The notes below the pieces were generated by a model. That model saw nothing but the letters and a program-made list of their open reading frames with translations, was not told the DNA's origin and made no database searches. This document shows positions 1 to 6,590 of a DNA stretch of 64,000 nt, piece after piece. Numbering within the stretch: the first letter of the stretch is position 1; each line of letters starts with the position of its first letter. The stretch comes from Anaerolineae bacterium (GTDB lineage Bacteria; Chloroflexota; Anaerolineae; Aggregatilineales; Phototrophicaceae): contig JAFLCG010000020.1 in the NCBI GenBank assembly GCA_017303635.1, forward strand, positions 1-64,000. Direction: 5' to 3'. Position numbers and translations under genes: made by a program.

Positions 1-958
1 CGGGCTGTTGGCGAACATCTTCCAAGATGGTATCGACAAGACCGTGTTCGTAAGCTAAACCCACTGCTTCTGCTGGCCCTTCAATGCTGCGCCGCAGTTC
101 GTCGGGCAGCATTTCAGTCGCGATGACCAGATTGTCTTGCTCAAATAAGGCCGCTAGTTTCGGATAACCACTAAGGCGATCAAAAAAATCTGCCCGCATC
201 GTCAGCACGATTAATGTCCGTCCGTCGGTTTCGGTGGCTGCTGTGACCACCAAATCCAGAAAATGTGCGGCATCTACCGTTTTTGCGCGTGTGAAAACTT
301 CTTCGAATTGGTCAATAATCAGTACTAGGCGAGTCGTGCGGGGCGCTTCGTTTAGCACAGACTCGGTGATGACGTGCAAGCCTACATCGCGAATTTTCAG
401 AATATCAAGAGCTGAGGTTGGCAAGCCATAACTACTGATGACAGGCAGTAATCGCTGGCTCAGCGCGTCTGTAGGCAATGGGCCAGGAGCAAATATGACC
501 AACGGCCAACTGGCTGATTCTGGTAGTGAGGAAGCACGGATTTTAGGAATGAGACCAGCACGTACCAGTGAGCTTTTGCCACTGCCGCTGGCTCCAGTTA
601 TTGCCAAGAAGCGATCCGCACGCTCATCTGAAAGGTGCTTCAGAAGTTTTTGGACGAGGGCTTCACGACCGAAGAATAAATGGGCATCGGTTTGTTGAAA
701 AGCTTCTAGTCCTTTGAAGGGGTTGAGAATATTCACAGGATCAACTTCTGCGGTTGAGGGAGCTGCCGCTAAAACGGATAGCGTTCGGGCGGGTAAGGCA
801 TCCAATAGCATTGGGAAGGCGCGTTCGTAACCGTAGCGCTCAAAATCCACCATCTGGATATCGGGCAATTTACGAGTTTCCTCGTAGTCCAAGAGCAATT
901 TCAAGGTTTCGAGGACTCCGGCGCTGGTGTCGGCTTGTTTCTTGACCAGTCGAAGCAT
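1..958 (-). CDS. nSTAND1-type ATPase, 3' part outside window, N-terminus probably disrupted
   Basis: The reverse strand is open from an ATG at 958 to the window edge (319 residues). It reads as a STAND-class P-loop ATPase of the nSTAND1 type: NPFKGLEAF and FFGRE lead-in at residues 79-99, Walker A GASGSGKSS at 122-130, Walker B LVLIIDQFEE at 211-220, and the family segment LPDELRRSIEGPA near 284-296. Such proteins are large signalling or defence switches whose C-terminal sensor repeats would lie beyond the window. Residues 1-75 match nothing I recognise and may be the tail of a lost N-terminal effector domain. The start overlaps the integrase gene by 89 bp and has only a weak GGCGAG ribosome site, so the true 5' end may have been separated by insertion of the element. 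The ATPase call is secure, the start is not. Confidence 0.8.
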   Translation of the reverse strand, partial: MLRLVKKQADTSAGVLETLKLLLDYEETRKLPDIQMVDFERYGYERAFPMLLDALPARTLSVLAAAPSTAEVDPVNILNPFKGLEAFQQTDAHLFFGREALVQKLLKHLSDERADRFLAITGASGSGKSSLVRAGLIPKIRASSLPESASWPLVIFAPGPLPTDALSQRLLPVISSYGLPTSALDILKIRDVGLHVITESVLNEAPRTTRLVLIIDQFEEVFTRAKTVDAAHFLDLVVTAATETDGRTLIVLTMRADFFDRLSGYPKLAALFEQDNLVIATEMLPDELRRSIEGPAEAVGLAYEHGLVDTILEDVRQQP

Positions 959-2954
959 AACTCGCCGTTGGTTGCGGCAGCGGCTTGAACGGAGCAGCCA
1001 ACTCCGCCTTGTATTCGATAGTCTCCGTCCACGAAATCGTCCGGGGATAGGGACGCTTGCCCTGATAGTGCGTCGGGTAGTGATTGTCGCCCCAGCGGTA
1101 TGCATACCGTTCAATGAGGGAGCGCCAGGTCATGGTCGGGAAGGCTTTCAGAATCTCGACCTGATCGACGTGCCCATCAATCATCTGCCGCAGTTTCTCC
1201 AGATCAGCCTCATCCCAGAAGTAGCCCCGACTCAGGTGGCCGGAGACTCGTTCCGAGGTGCTGCCATCCCGCCAGTGGATGACCAATCGCTTGTGATGGC
1301 GGGAGTGTTTGGTGATCGTCAGGTGGGTAGCGAACTGCTCGAATAGCGACCGCTTCTCCTCGCGGGGGACATCTGCCCAGCGGCGGATGATGGTCTCCAG
1401 CACCGGACGGGCATCCGCCAGCGACCGCGCCTGCTGGTCATCCGATTGCAGCCGGGTCAGTTCTTCATGCAGGCTGGTCAGTTCGCTCTCGGCGGCCTCG
1501 TAACGCGCCTGCGCCCGCGCCACCATCTCCGGGTGAGTTAGTAACCCCAAACTGGCGATGATGTTGTCTTTGGTCTGTTCGGCTTGGCGGATGGCCGCTT
1601 GCACCCGCCGGATGTCGCCCTGATCGACCTGCTCATGACTGGCGAGAGCCGCTTGCCAGAGGGCTTCATCAATGGTGGTGGCTTCTAGCCGTTGCAGCAG
1701 CATTCCATCGACCAGGCTGTCCACAATCTCGGCGCGGATGTTCCAGACATTCGACTGGTAGGGCAGCTGCGCCAGTTGGTATTGATACTTCCCGGCATAG
1801 GTGTTCCAAACGCAGGCCAGCCGCTTGTGCGGATGCTCCGGCAGGTCATCGCTGTAAGCCAGATAGGCGTAGGTCGGCGGCGGTTGGTTGCGCTCTTCTT
1901 TAGGATGCCGTATCCAGGGGCGATAGGGGACATAATCCAAGTTGGGCTGCCCGTAGAAGTCGGTTGGCGAGAGGCGGTTGTAGGCGTACATGAACAGATC
2001 TAGCGGCACAATCGCCTCATGATTGTTGAACTGAACAATCGCACCTTTATGAATCCAATGCCCGATGTAGGCCACATTGGTCATCATCTGCGCGAGGCCG
2101 GTCTCAGAGGGTGTCAATCCACCAGTGAAGGGCGAACGCCGGGTCAGATGCTCGGTAGCTTTGAAACCTTCGGGAACGGCACCCGCCGGAATCTCCGGGA
2201 AGACCGGGCCATCGTGGTCGATCTGCTGCCAGGTCTTCTTGAAGTTGCCATCGTTGGCACGGAAGCGTTCGTAGTAGGCCAGCAGCACATCGGCGTAGAG
2301 ATCAAAGCGTTTGTACTTGCGGAAGTCGGGGTTGAGCGACCCATTCGGCAAGTGGCTGCGGGTGTCCACCATGAAGCCGGGCAGCACCTTGCGCCCTGTC
2401 CACAACCCGCTGGCATCCCGCCGCTGTCGTGCTTTCACCAGCCGTCCGCGAATCTGGTATTCGAGATAATCCGCCGCCCGCTGCGATTCCTCGCGGAACA
2501 TCTTGATGTGCGACGGTCCCATGATCGAATGGGCGAAGTCGTAGATCATCATCGGGGTCATGACCTTGACACCATTCCGTTTGCAGGCGTCGATGAAGAT
2601 GTTGGTCTCGATCATGGTCACATCGCGGAAGAAGCGATCCACATCCTGCGCCGCTACTAGCCCAATCTGTCCGCGCTCGATCAGGTCGTAGAGCATCGAC
2701 ATGCCCGGACGCTCCTTGATCTTCTTCTGTCCGCTGACCCCGGCATCCATATCGATCATGAAAACGCTCTCGCGCACCCAGCCCTGCCGCAGCAGGTGCT
2801 CGATCATGTCCACCGTTTGCAGGGTGGTCGAGATGTTGCCGATCTGTCCCTCCGACGACTGGCGATAGTAGACTGCCGCCGGACGACCGACCGGCAGCGG
2901 TTCCAGCTTGTAGGGATCGACCGGCGCTTCCGGGCGTTTCAGCGGGCGTGGCAT
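870..2954 (-). CDS. Large serine recombinase (integrase)
   Basis: A 694-residue site-specific recombinase that would integrate or excise the neighbouring element through a serine nucleophile. The resolvase domain is at about residues 25-190: YYRQSSEG places the catalytic serine at 33, and DAGVSG followed by RPGM and then DVDRFFRD gives the conserved Asp/Arg motifs. A recombinase domain and a zinc-less C-terminal region with a coiled segment (about 470-560) follow, giving the length expected for large serine integrases. I chose the ATG at 2954, which has AGGAG 13 nt upstream, over an upstream extension of 73 residues with atypical sequence. The last roughly 30 codons run into the nSTAND1 reading frame, which suggests that the element-chromosome junction lies near 960-985 and that the original stop codon was replaced on integration. 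Confidence 0.9.
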   Translation of the reverse strand: MPRPLKRPEAPVDPYKLEPLPVGRPAAVYYRQSSEGQIGNISTTLQTVDMIEHLLRQGWVRESVFMIDMDAGVSGQKKIKERPGMSMLYDLIERGQIGLVAAQDVDRFFRDVTMIETNIFIDACKRNGVKVMTPMMIYDFAHSIMGPSHIKMFREESQRAADYLEYQIRGRLVKARQRRDASGLWTGRKVLPGFMVDTRSHLPNGSLNPDFRKYKRFDLYADVLLAYYERFRANDGNFKKTWQQIDHDGPVFPEIPAGAVPEGFKATEHLTRRSPFTGGLTPSETGLAQMMTNVAYIGHWIHKGAIVQFNNHEAIVPLDLFMYAYNRLSPTDFYGQPNLDYVPYRPWIRHPKEERNQPPPTYAYLAYSDDLPEHPHKRLACVWNTYAGKYQYQLAQLPYQSNVWNIRAEIVDSLVDGMLLQRLEATTIDEALWQAALASHEQVDQGDIRRVQAAIRQAEQTKDNIIASLGLLTHPEMVARAQARYEAAESELTSLHEELTRLQSDDQQARSLADARPVLETIIRRWADVPREEKRSLFEQFATHLTITKHSRHHKRLVIHWRDGSTSERVSGHLSRGYFWDEADLEKLRQMIDGHVDQVEILKAFPTMTWRSLIERYAYRWGDNHYPTHYQGKRPYPRTISWTETIEYKAELAAPFKPLPQPTASYASTGQETSRHQRRSPRNLEIALGLRGNS

Positions 2955-2983
2955 GGGACTACATAATCTCCTGATAATTGTGC

Positions 2984-3033
2984 CAAACAAAAACGCCCTG
3001 CACGCCGCGGGTGGGTACGGCAAGAGCAGAGCG
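2984..3033 (-). terminator. Possible terminator or attenuator in the integrase leader
   Basis: On the reverse strand an 8-bp stem with one G-U pair (arms 3026-3033 and 2994-3001) is followed by GCGTTTTTGTTTG, 30 nt before the integrase start. The loop is long (24 nt), so the structure is modest. The 13-nt tail is identical to the tail of the stronger hairpin in front of the sigma-like gene at 4438-4450, which hints at shared regulation. Confidence 0.35.
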
Positions 3034-3051
3034 CATGGGTTACAATGCGAT

Positions 3052-3270
3052 CTAGCCCTGCGACGTGCCATCAACACTCGCGGGGTCAGCCGGATCGTCG
3101 GATTGCAGTCCGGCGGTCTGGCGTGAATGAACTTCCCCAGCAGTGTACTCCTGATCGTCCAGTCGCGCAACAATCCGCAAGAGCGAGCGATATACCCCCA
3201 GCAGGTTGATGGGTTCGGTGCTGCTCGGTGCTACGTCGAGGGTTGCAATTGATGGCTGCTTGAGAGTCAC
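3052..3270 (-). CDS. Small hypothetical protein upstream of integrase
   Basis: A 72-residue reading frame on the same strand as the integrase, ending 98 bp before its start. I chose the GTG at 3270 because GGAGG sits 6 nt upstream; a GTG 24 nt further up has no such site. The middle (VYRSLLRIVARLDDQEY) is predicted helical with a hydrophobic face and the ends are polar and disordered. No family was recognised. Small genes in this position often encode excision or integration accessory factors, but nothing here proves that. The ribosome site supports expression. Confidence 0.55.
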   Translation of the reverse strand: MTLKQPSIATLDVAPSSTEPINLLGVYRSLLRIVARLDDQEYTAGEVHSRQTAGLQSDDPADPASVDGTSQG

Positions 3271-3437
3271 GCTTGGCCTCCGGTGGTTAGACACGTCTGA
3301 CCCTCACAGGATAGCAAAGTCGATTGGGCGGAAGCGCAAGATATTTCAAGTTTGGGAGCGCAAGATTTCACATCACACCAACGCGATTTCAGTTACGTGG
3401 CTGGTTTAACGTCACAGCCAGGACGGTAAGCCATCGT

Positions 3438-4349
3438 TCAAGCATACGCAGCATCGAGTAACCGCGCGGCACGCTTCATGTGCTTGCGGAAGGTCGATGG
3501 CTTGCGACCGTGTGCTTCTGCCGCAGCGGTGTAGCTCTTTCCGTCGATCTGCGCCTGGATGGCGGCACCGATGCAAGGCGTGTCACGGTAGGTGGCGGCC
3601 AGCGCCTCAGCGGGTGAGGTGTGACCACGCTGGTACTGCTCGCGCCAGGAGCGATATGCCGGGCAGCGTCGCGCCGGTGCGGATGCGATAGGCTCGTCGC
3701 AAGCTGGTGGGGGATAGTCATGCTGCTCCACGAATACCTGCGCGAACTCATAGCGCAAATCAGCCTGCACCGGCAATACGAAGCGTTGATACCATCGCCA
3801 GCTATCCATGCCTGCCAGTGCCGCTGCGTCCTTGCGGGACACCTCGGTCGTGAGGAAGTAGAGCGCGACCAGATGTTTGAAGGACTGTGCGTACCTGGTC
3901 GCCAACTTGTGCATGACGCGCTCGATGTCGGCTCGCATATCCACATGAGTCGCCCAGGCAGCCCAGGTCTCGCTACGGTGGTGTTCCAATCCAGTGATGA
4001 CGAACTCATCGCCGTTGCCGCGCCACTCGGCAGCCACCAGCGGCTCCAGACGATCATAGCGCCCTTCCTGATCGCGGATGGTCGAAATCTTGCAGCGGGC
4101 CAGAATAAAAAACACCGTCTGGCGACGGCTCTTTTCAGTGAGGAAGTCGGGCTGGGCTGCGAGCTGCTCCCACAGTGCCGTCATCCCGATTTGGAGACAC
4201 TCCTCCAATTGATGTGGTTGGATACCATTGCGCTTCAGGACGTTTCTCGCGTAGGCTGCGAGATCGGCATAGAGTTGCTCGAACGTGATTTCACCTGCCC
4301 ATGAAGTCGGATAGACAACCACCTGCAATGGAGACTGAGACGCAGACAT
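3438..4349 (-). CDS. Sigma-70-like DNA-binding regulator of the element
   Basis: A 303-residue protein starting at the ATG at 4349, with GGAGG 8 nt upstream. Residues 20-90 resemble sigma region 2 (LEECLQIGMTALWEQL recalls the core-binding helix of ECF-like factors). The C-terminal 45 residues form a likely helix-turn-helix (SYTAAAEAHGRKPSTFRKH). The middle contains an aromatic stretch (MDSWRWYQRF) also consistent with nucleic-acid binding. It is probably the transcription regulator of the integrase module, lying upstream on the same strand of the small gene and the integrase. A leader with three hairpins precedes it. The sigma assignment is by pattern only; it could instead be a divergent HTH protein. 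Confidence 0.55.
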   Translation of the reverse strand: MSASQSPLQVVVYPTSWAGEITFEQLYADLAAYARNVLKRNGIQPHQLEECLQIGMTALWEQLAAQPDFLTEKSRRQTVFFILARCKISTIRDQEGRYDRLEPLVAAEWRGNGDEFVITGLEHHRSETWAAWATHVDMRADIERVMHKLATRYAQSFKHLVALYFLTTEVSRKDAAALAGMDSWRWYQRFVLPVQADLRYEFAQVFVEQHDYPPPACDEPIASAPARRCPAYRSWREQYQRGHTSPAEALAATYRDTPCIGAAIQAQIDGKSYTAAAEAHGRKPSTFRKHMKRAARLLDAAYA

Positions 4350-4443
4350 GATGAGAACCTCCTCACCGTGCTGGATGCGCCAGCGCGCTGAGCACAACCG
4401 CTCAGGCCCGCCGGGCCAGCGCAGGGGAGGAACCTGTCAAACA

Positions 4444-4472
4444 AAAACGCGACTGCTTTTGAGTCGCGTTTT
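4444..4472 (-). terminator. Strong terminator or attenuator hairpin upstream of the sigma-like gene
   Basis: A perfect 11-bp stem (arms 4444-4454 and 4462-4472, 7-nt loop). On the reverse strand it is followed directly by a T-rich tail, so it fits an intrinsic terminator firing about 95 bp before the sigma-like gene. It may end an upstream transcript or act as an attenuator of the regulator gene. Confidence 0.65.
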
Positions 4473-4488
4473 AGGCAGGTGGTTCGGT

Positions 4489-4571
4489 GGTACTGCCCGC
4501 AGGGTAGTGCCAGCGTACCGCCTGCCGGTGTTTGATAGGCGGGGCCACGCGCTGTACGATCACCGCGTGGC
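4489..4571. repeat. Two further inverted repeats in the same leader
   Basis: Arms at 4489-4498 and 4502-4511 (3-nt loop, with G-U pairs) and at 4544-4551 and 4564-4571 (perfect 8-bp stem, 12-nt loop) form two more hairpins beside the terminator at 4444-4472. Together they make a structured leader of about 130 nt in front of the sigma-like gene. Confidence 0.5.
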
Positions 4572-4700
4572 GGTTGTAGGAGGAAATGGAAGAAGCTCAT
4601 CTCGAGGCAGTTTTGATGAGAATGGCAATCCATGATTGATGTCGTCCTATATTACGCATGTCAGCGTAGATGTACCATTAGCACCAGCGATAAGGGCGGC

Positions 4701-4949
4701 CTAGACCAGTGTTTCCAGATCGAGTGGTAGCGGAATGGTCGTTGGCACTTTTGTCTTTGCCACGCTCATAATCTGTACGTGTGTTTCAAGTATAGCAAGT
4801 CCGGTTGCCCGCCCGGCTCCCCCGCAATTAACGCCTGAAAGTTGTCTTCAGTAGCCACAAATTGGAAAGGTTGGCTTATTCACCTCCACATGGAGTACTC
4901 CGCGCCTGTCAATTCCGAATACAAATGTGCCATCTGGCAAAAGGGCTAT
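4701..4949 (-). pseudogene. Decayed coding fragments
   Basis: Reverse-strand reading gives coding-like peptides in two frames. One contains LPDGTFVFGIDRRGVLHVEV, then a shift into TEDNFQALIAGEPGG ending at a stop at 4766-4768. That stop overlaps an ATG (4769) of a 22-residue frame ending at 4701. The ATGA overlap and protein-like composition suggest the remains of a two-gene operon with a frameshift and truncated ends. No family was recognised. The rest of 4770-5124 holds nothing else I can support. Confidence 0.3.
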
Positions 4950-5141
4950 TTACCTACTACAGGCTCATCTGGTGAGCGATGCCAATACTTGATGTATTAA
5001 TCTGTCTGTCCCACTCGAGGGTATCCGCTAATCTAAAAATCGTATTGACTTGTACCTAGTGGACAGCCACAGTAAAGGTTACGGATAGAAACGCGCCAAC
5101 TTAGTACGGGCATTGTGAACGTTGAGAAGCCATTTGAAAAG

Positions 5142-5570
5142 TCAGATGGGTGAGCGAAGGCGAGCTAAACGGCGCACCATAATGTGGATCATGGCGGCAT
5201 AGACCCAATACTCGTAATCCTTGCTCAAACGTCGATAGTTGCCTAACCAGGCAAAGGTACGTTCCGATACCCAGCGATGGGGAACCACCTGAAAACCGGG
5301 GGAGTCAGATAAGCGGGTCGTGATCTCCACGTCAATGCCGATAGCGTGTGCTTGCTCGACGAATGCGCCGGCATACGTGCCATCCGCCCACAATTTGCTC
5401 AAGCGTGGAAAACCAGCCTTCAGGGCAGGTAGCAACCAACAACCGACAGAACCATCGTAGTAATGGGCTTCGCTGACAAAGGCTTTGAGCATAAACCCTT
5501 CGGTGTCAACTACCAGATGGCGCTTACGTCCTTTGACTTTCTTGCCGCCATCGTAGCCTCTGACGCCCCC
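5142..5570 (-). CDS. IS5-family transposase, frame B (catalytic part)
   Basis: Continuation of the transposase after the -1 frameshift: GGVRGYDGGKKVKGRKRH joins directly to the end of the frame A catalytic segment. It carries the second Asp in LWADGTYAG and the conserved glutamate region WVSERTFAWLGNYRRLS, and ends with ARLRSPI at 5142. No independent start with a ribosome site was seen near the join, so translation probably depends on the frameshift. No internal stop or loss of catalytic residues is evident, so the element may still be active. Confidence 0.75.
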   Translation of the reverse strand, partial: GGVRGYDGGKKVKGRKRHLVVDTEGFMLKAFVSEAHYYDGSVGCWLLPALKAGFPRLSKLWADGTYAGAFVEQAHAIGIDVEITTRLSDSPGFQVVPHRWVSERTFAWLGNYRRLSKDYEYWVYAAMIHIMVRRLARLRSPI

Positions 5571-5914
5571 TTTTCCGTCGTTTTGACTGATTGACTGTCG
5601 ATACTGCCCGCGCTCGGCGTGCTTTCTCGTCCCAGTTGCTCCCGCAGTTGTTCGCGTATGGCCGCATTCATCCGCACCCATGTCCCATCTTTGCGCCAGG
5701 TGTTGAAATAATGGTAGACGCTGCCTTTTGCTGGAAAATCATGCGGCAAATGATCCCATTGACAACCCGTCTTGAGCACATCGATGATCGCATTCAGCAC
5801 CTCGCGCATATCCACGCTGCGCGGTCTGCCGCCTCGTTTCGCCGGAGGAATGAGTGGTTTGAGAATCGCCCACTCTGTCTCTGTCAAGTCGTTGGGGTAA
5901 GGTTTTCGCGCCAT
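5510..5914 (-). CDS. IS5-family transposase, frame A (N-terminal part)
   Basis: A 134-residue frame beginning with the typical YPNDLTETEWAILKPLIPP motif of IS5/IS427 transposases. It continues through the DNA-binding region (GCQWDHLPHDFP, YHYFNTWRKDGTW) to the first catalytic Asp in SIDSQSVK. The frame runs on out of register after the slippery heptamer A AAG GGG (5567-5573 on the plus strand), where a -1 shift would join frame B. Read alone, its last 25 residues are not transposase-like. The full-length product is therefore expected only by programmed frameshifting. Confidence 0.8.
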   Translation of the reverse strand: MARKPYPNDLTETEWAILKPLIPPAKRGGRPRSVDMREVLNAIIDVLKTGCQWDHLPHDFPAKGSVYHYFNTWRKDGTWVRMNAAIREQLREQLGRESTPSAGSIDSQSVKTTEKGASEATMAARKSKDVSAIW

Positions 5915-5958
5915 CCCTCCAGTCTATTTCGTCATTCACCACTTTTCAAATGGCTTCT

Positions 5959-6536
5959 TACGCTTCCTATTTCTACATTTGATCCTGCACCGACTTTATC
6001 TTATTTCTCTAATGTGGTCATCCACTAGGTTGAAAACAGGTGATTGAAGTCTGGTATCCGTCAGGGTGCCTCATCACGCCCTATCAAGTCGAAATTCAGT
6101 GATGTTGAGGTCATAGATTCGCAAAAGGACTTGAACAATACCTGATCCTGGTTTGGATCAGTCTATTTCCCAAAATGAGATTGACCGCTGACAAGCCGAT
6201 ACGAAAGTGATATTTTGATCCTGATGGTAGGTGCACTTAATCTCCACTGTCTCCAGTAACTCCACTGCTTGATTCATCAACATGCTACAGCGGCGCTACC
6301 CCCTAATATTCTTGTTTTCGTTAGTGGTCTCTCATAAGGAAATCCTTGTGCCAGTGGAGACAGTGGAAACGTGACGGTCTTTCCAATTATCTTGTCTCTA
6401 CTTACTTTGCTGCCACGAATAGAGGTGGACTTACGCAGTTGAGAAAAGAATGCTGGCGGACGCCATTCATGGCGTCCCCACAAAACCGATTGACCTGCAT
6501 AACTCCCAAGAGGTATGCACCAAATGGCTCTGAATC
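5959..6536. other. Intergenic, no convincing gene
   Basis: AT-richer DNA between the IS element and the giant gene. It contains a short hairpin with arms CTGATCC/GGATCAG near 6142-6162 and stretches near 6240-6260 and 6350-6370 that resemble the GGAGACAGTGGAGA tail found beside the primase gene at 31.9-32.0 kb. Short open frames here have no ribosome site or recognisable protein. Confidence 0.5.
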
Positions 6537-6573
6537 AAGAAGAGAGCATCCCTAAACGGGATGCTCTCTTCTT
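6537..6573. terminator. Terminator downstream of the giant surface-protein gene
   Basis: A perfect 16-bp stem (6537-6552 and 6558-6573) with a 5-nt loop, 18 bp beyond the stop codon of the giant gene. The T-run (GCGTTTTTG) follows on the plus strand, so it is best oriented for plus transcription. It can also stop the reverse-strand giant mRNA as a strong hairpin. Confidence 0.75.
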
Positions 6574-6590
6574 GCGTTTTTGAAACCCGA

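Larger units (their letters stand above)
5125..5958 (-). mobile_element. IS5-family (IS427-like) insertion sequence
   Basis: An 834-bp element bounded by perfect 18-bp inverted repeats at 5125-5142 and 5941-5958 and filled by a two-frame DDE transposase. Size, layout and frameshifted orfA/orfB match the IS427 subgroup of IS5. The orfB stop codon lies inside the left repeat. A target-site duplication is not clear from the flanks. Confidence 0.8.
5055..6029. repeat. Outer inverted repeats surrounding the IS element
   Basis: CCTAGTGGA at 5055-5063 recurs inverted at 6021-6029, and the similarity continues inward (14 of 17 positions match over the outer 17 bp). The IS5-like element with its own perfect inverted repeats lies inside. 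This suggests an insertion into an older palindromic or MITE-like element, or a second set of transposon ends. Confidence 0.45.

Noticed and set aside
2019..2660. Plus-strand frame of 213 codons over the integrase
   Set aside because: Antisense to the well-supported serine recombinase with intact catalytic motifs.
4235..4633. Reverse-strand 132-codon frame over the hairpin leader
   Set aside because: It crosses a strong terminator and overlaps the sigma-like gene in another frame; composition is not protein-like.
6277..6483. Reverse-strand 68-codon frame as a primase C-terminal remnant
   Set aside because: Contains a TFPLSPLAQG stretch similar to the repeat word, but no ribosome site and too little similarity to support a gene.
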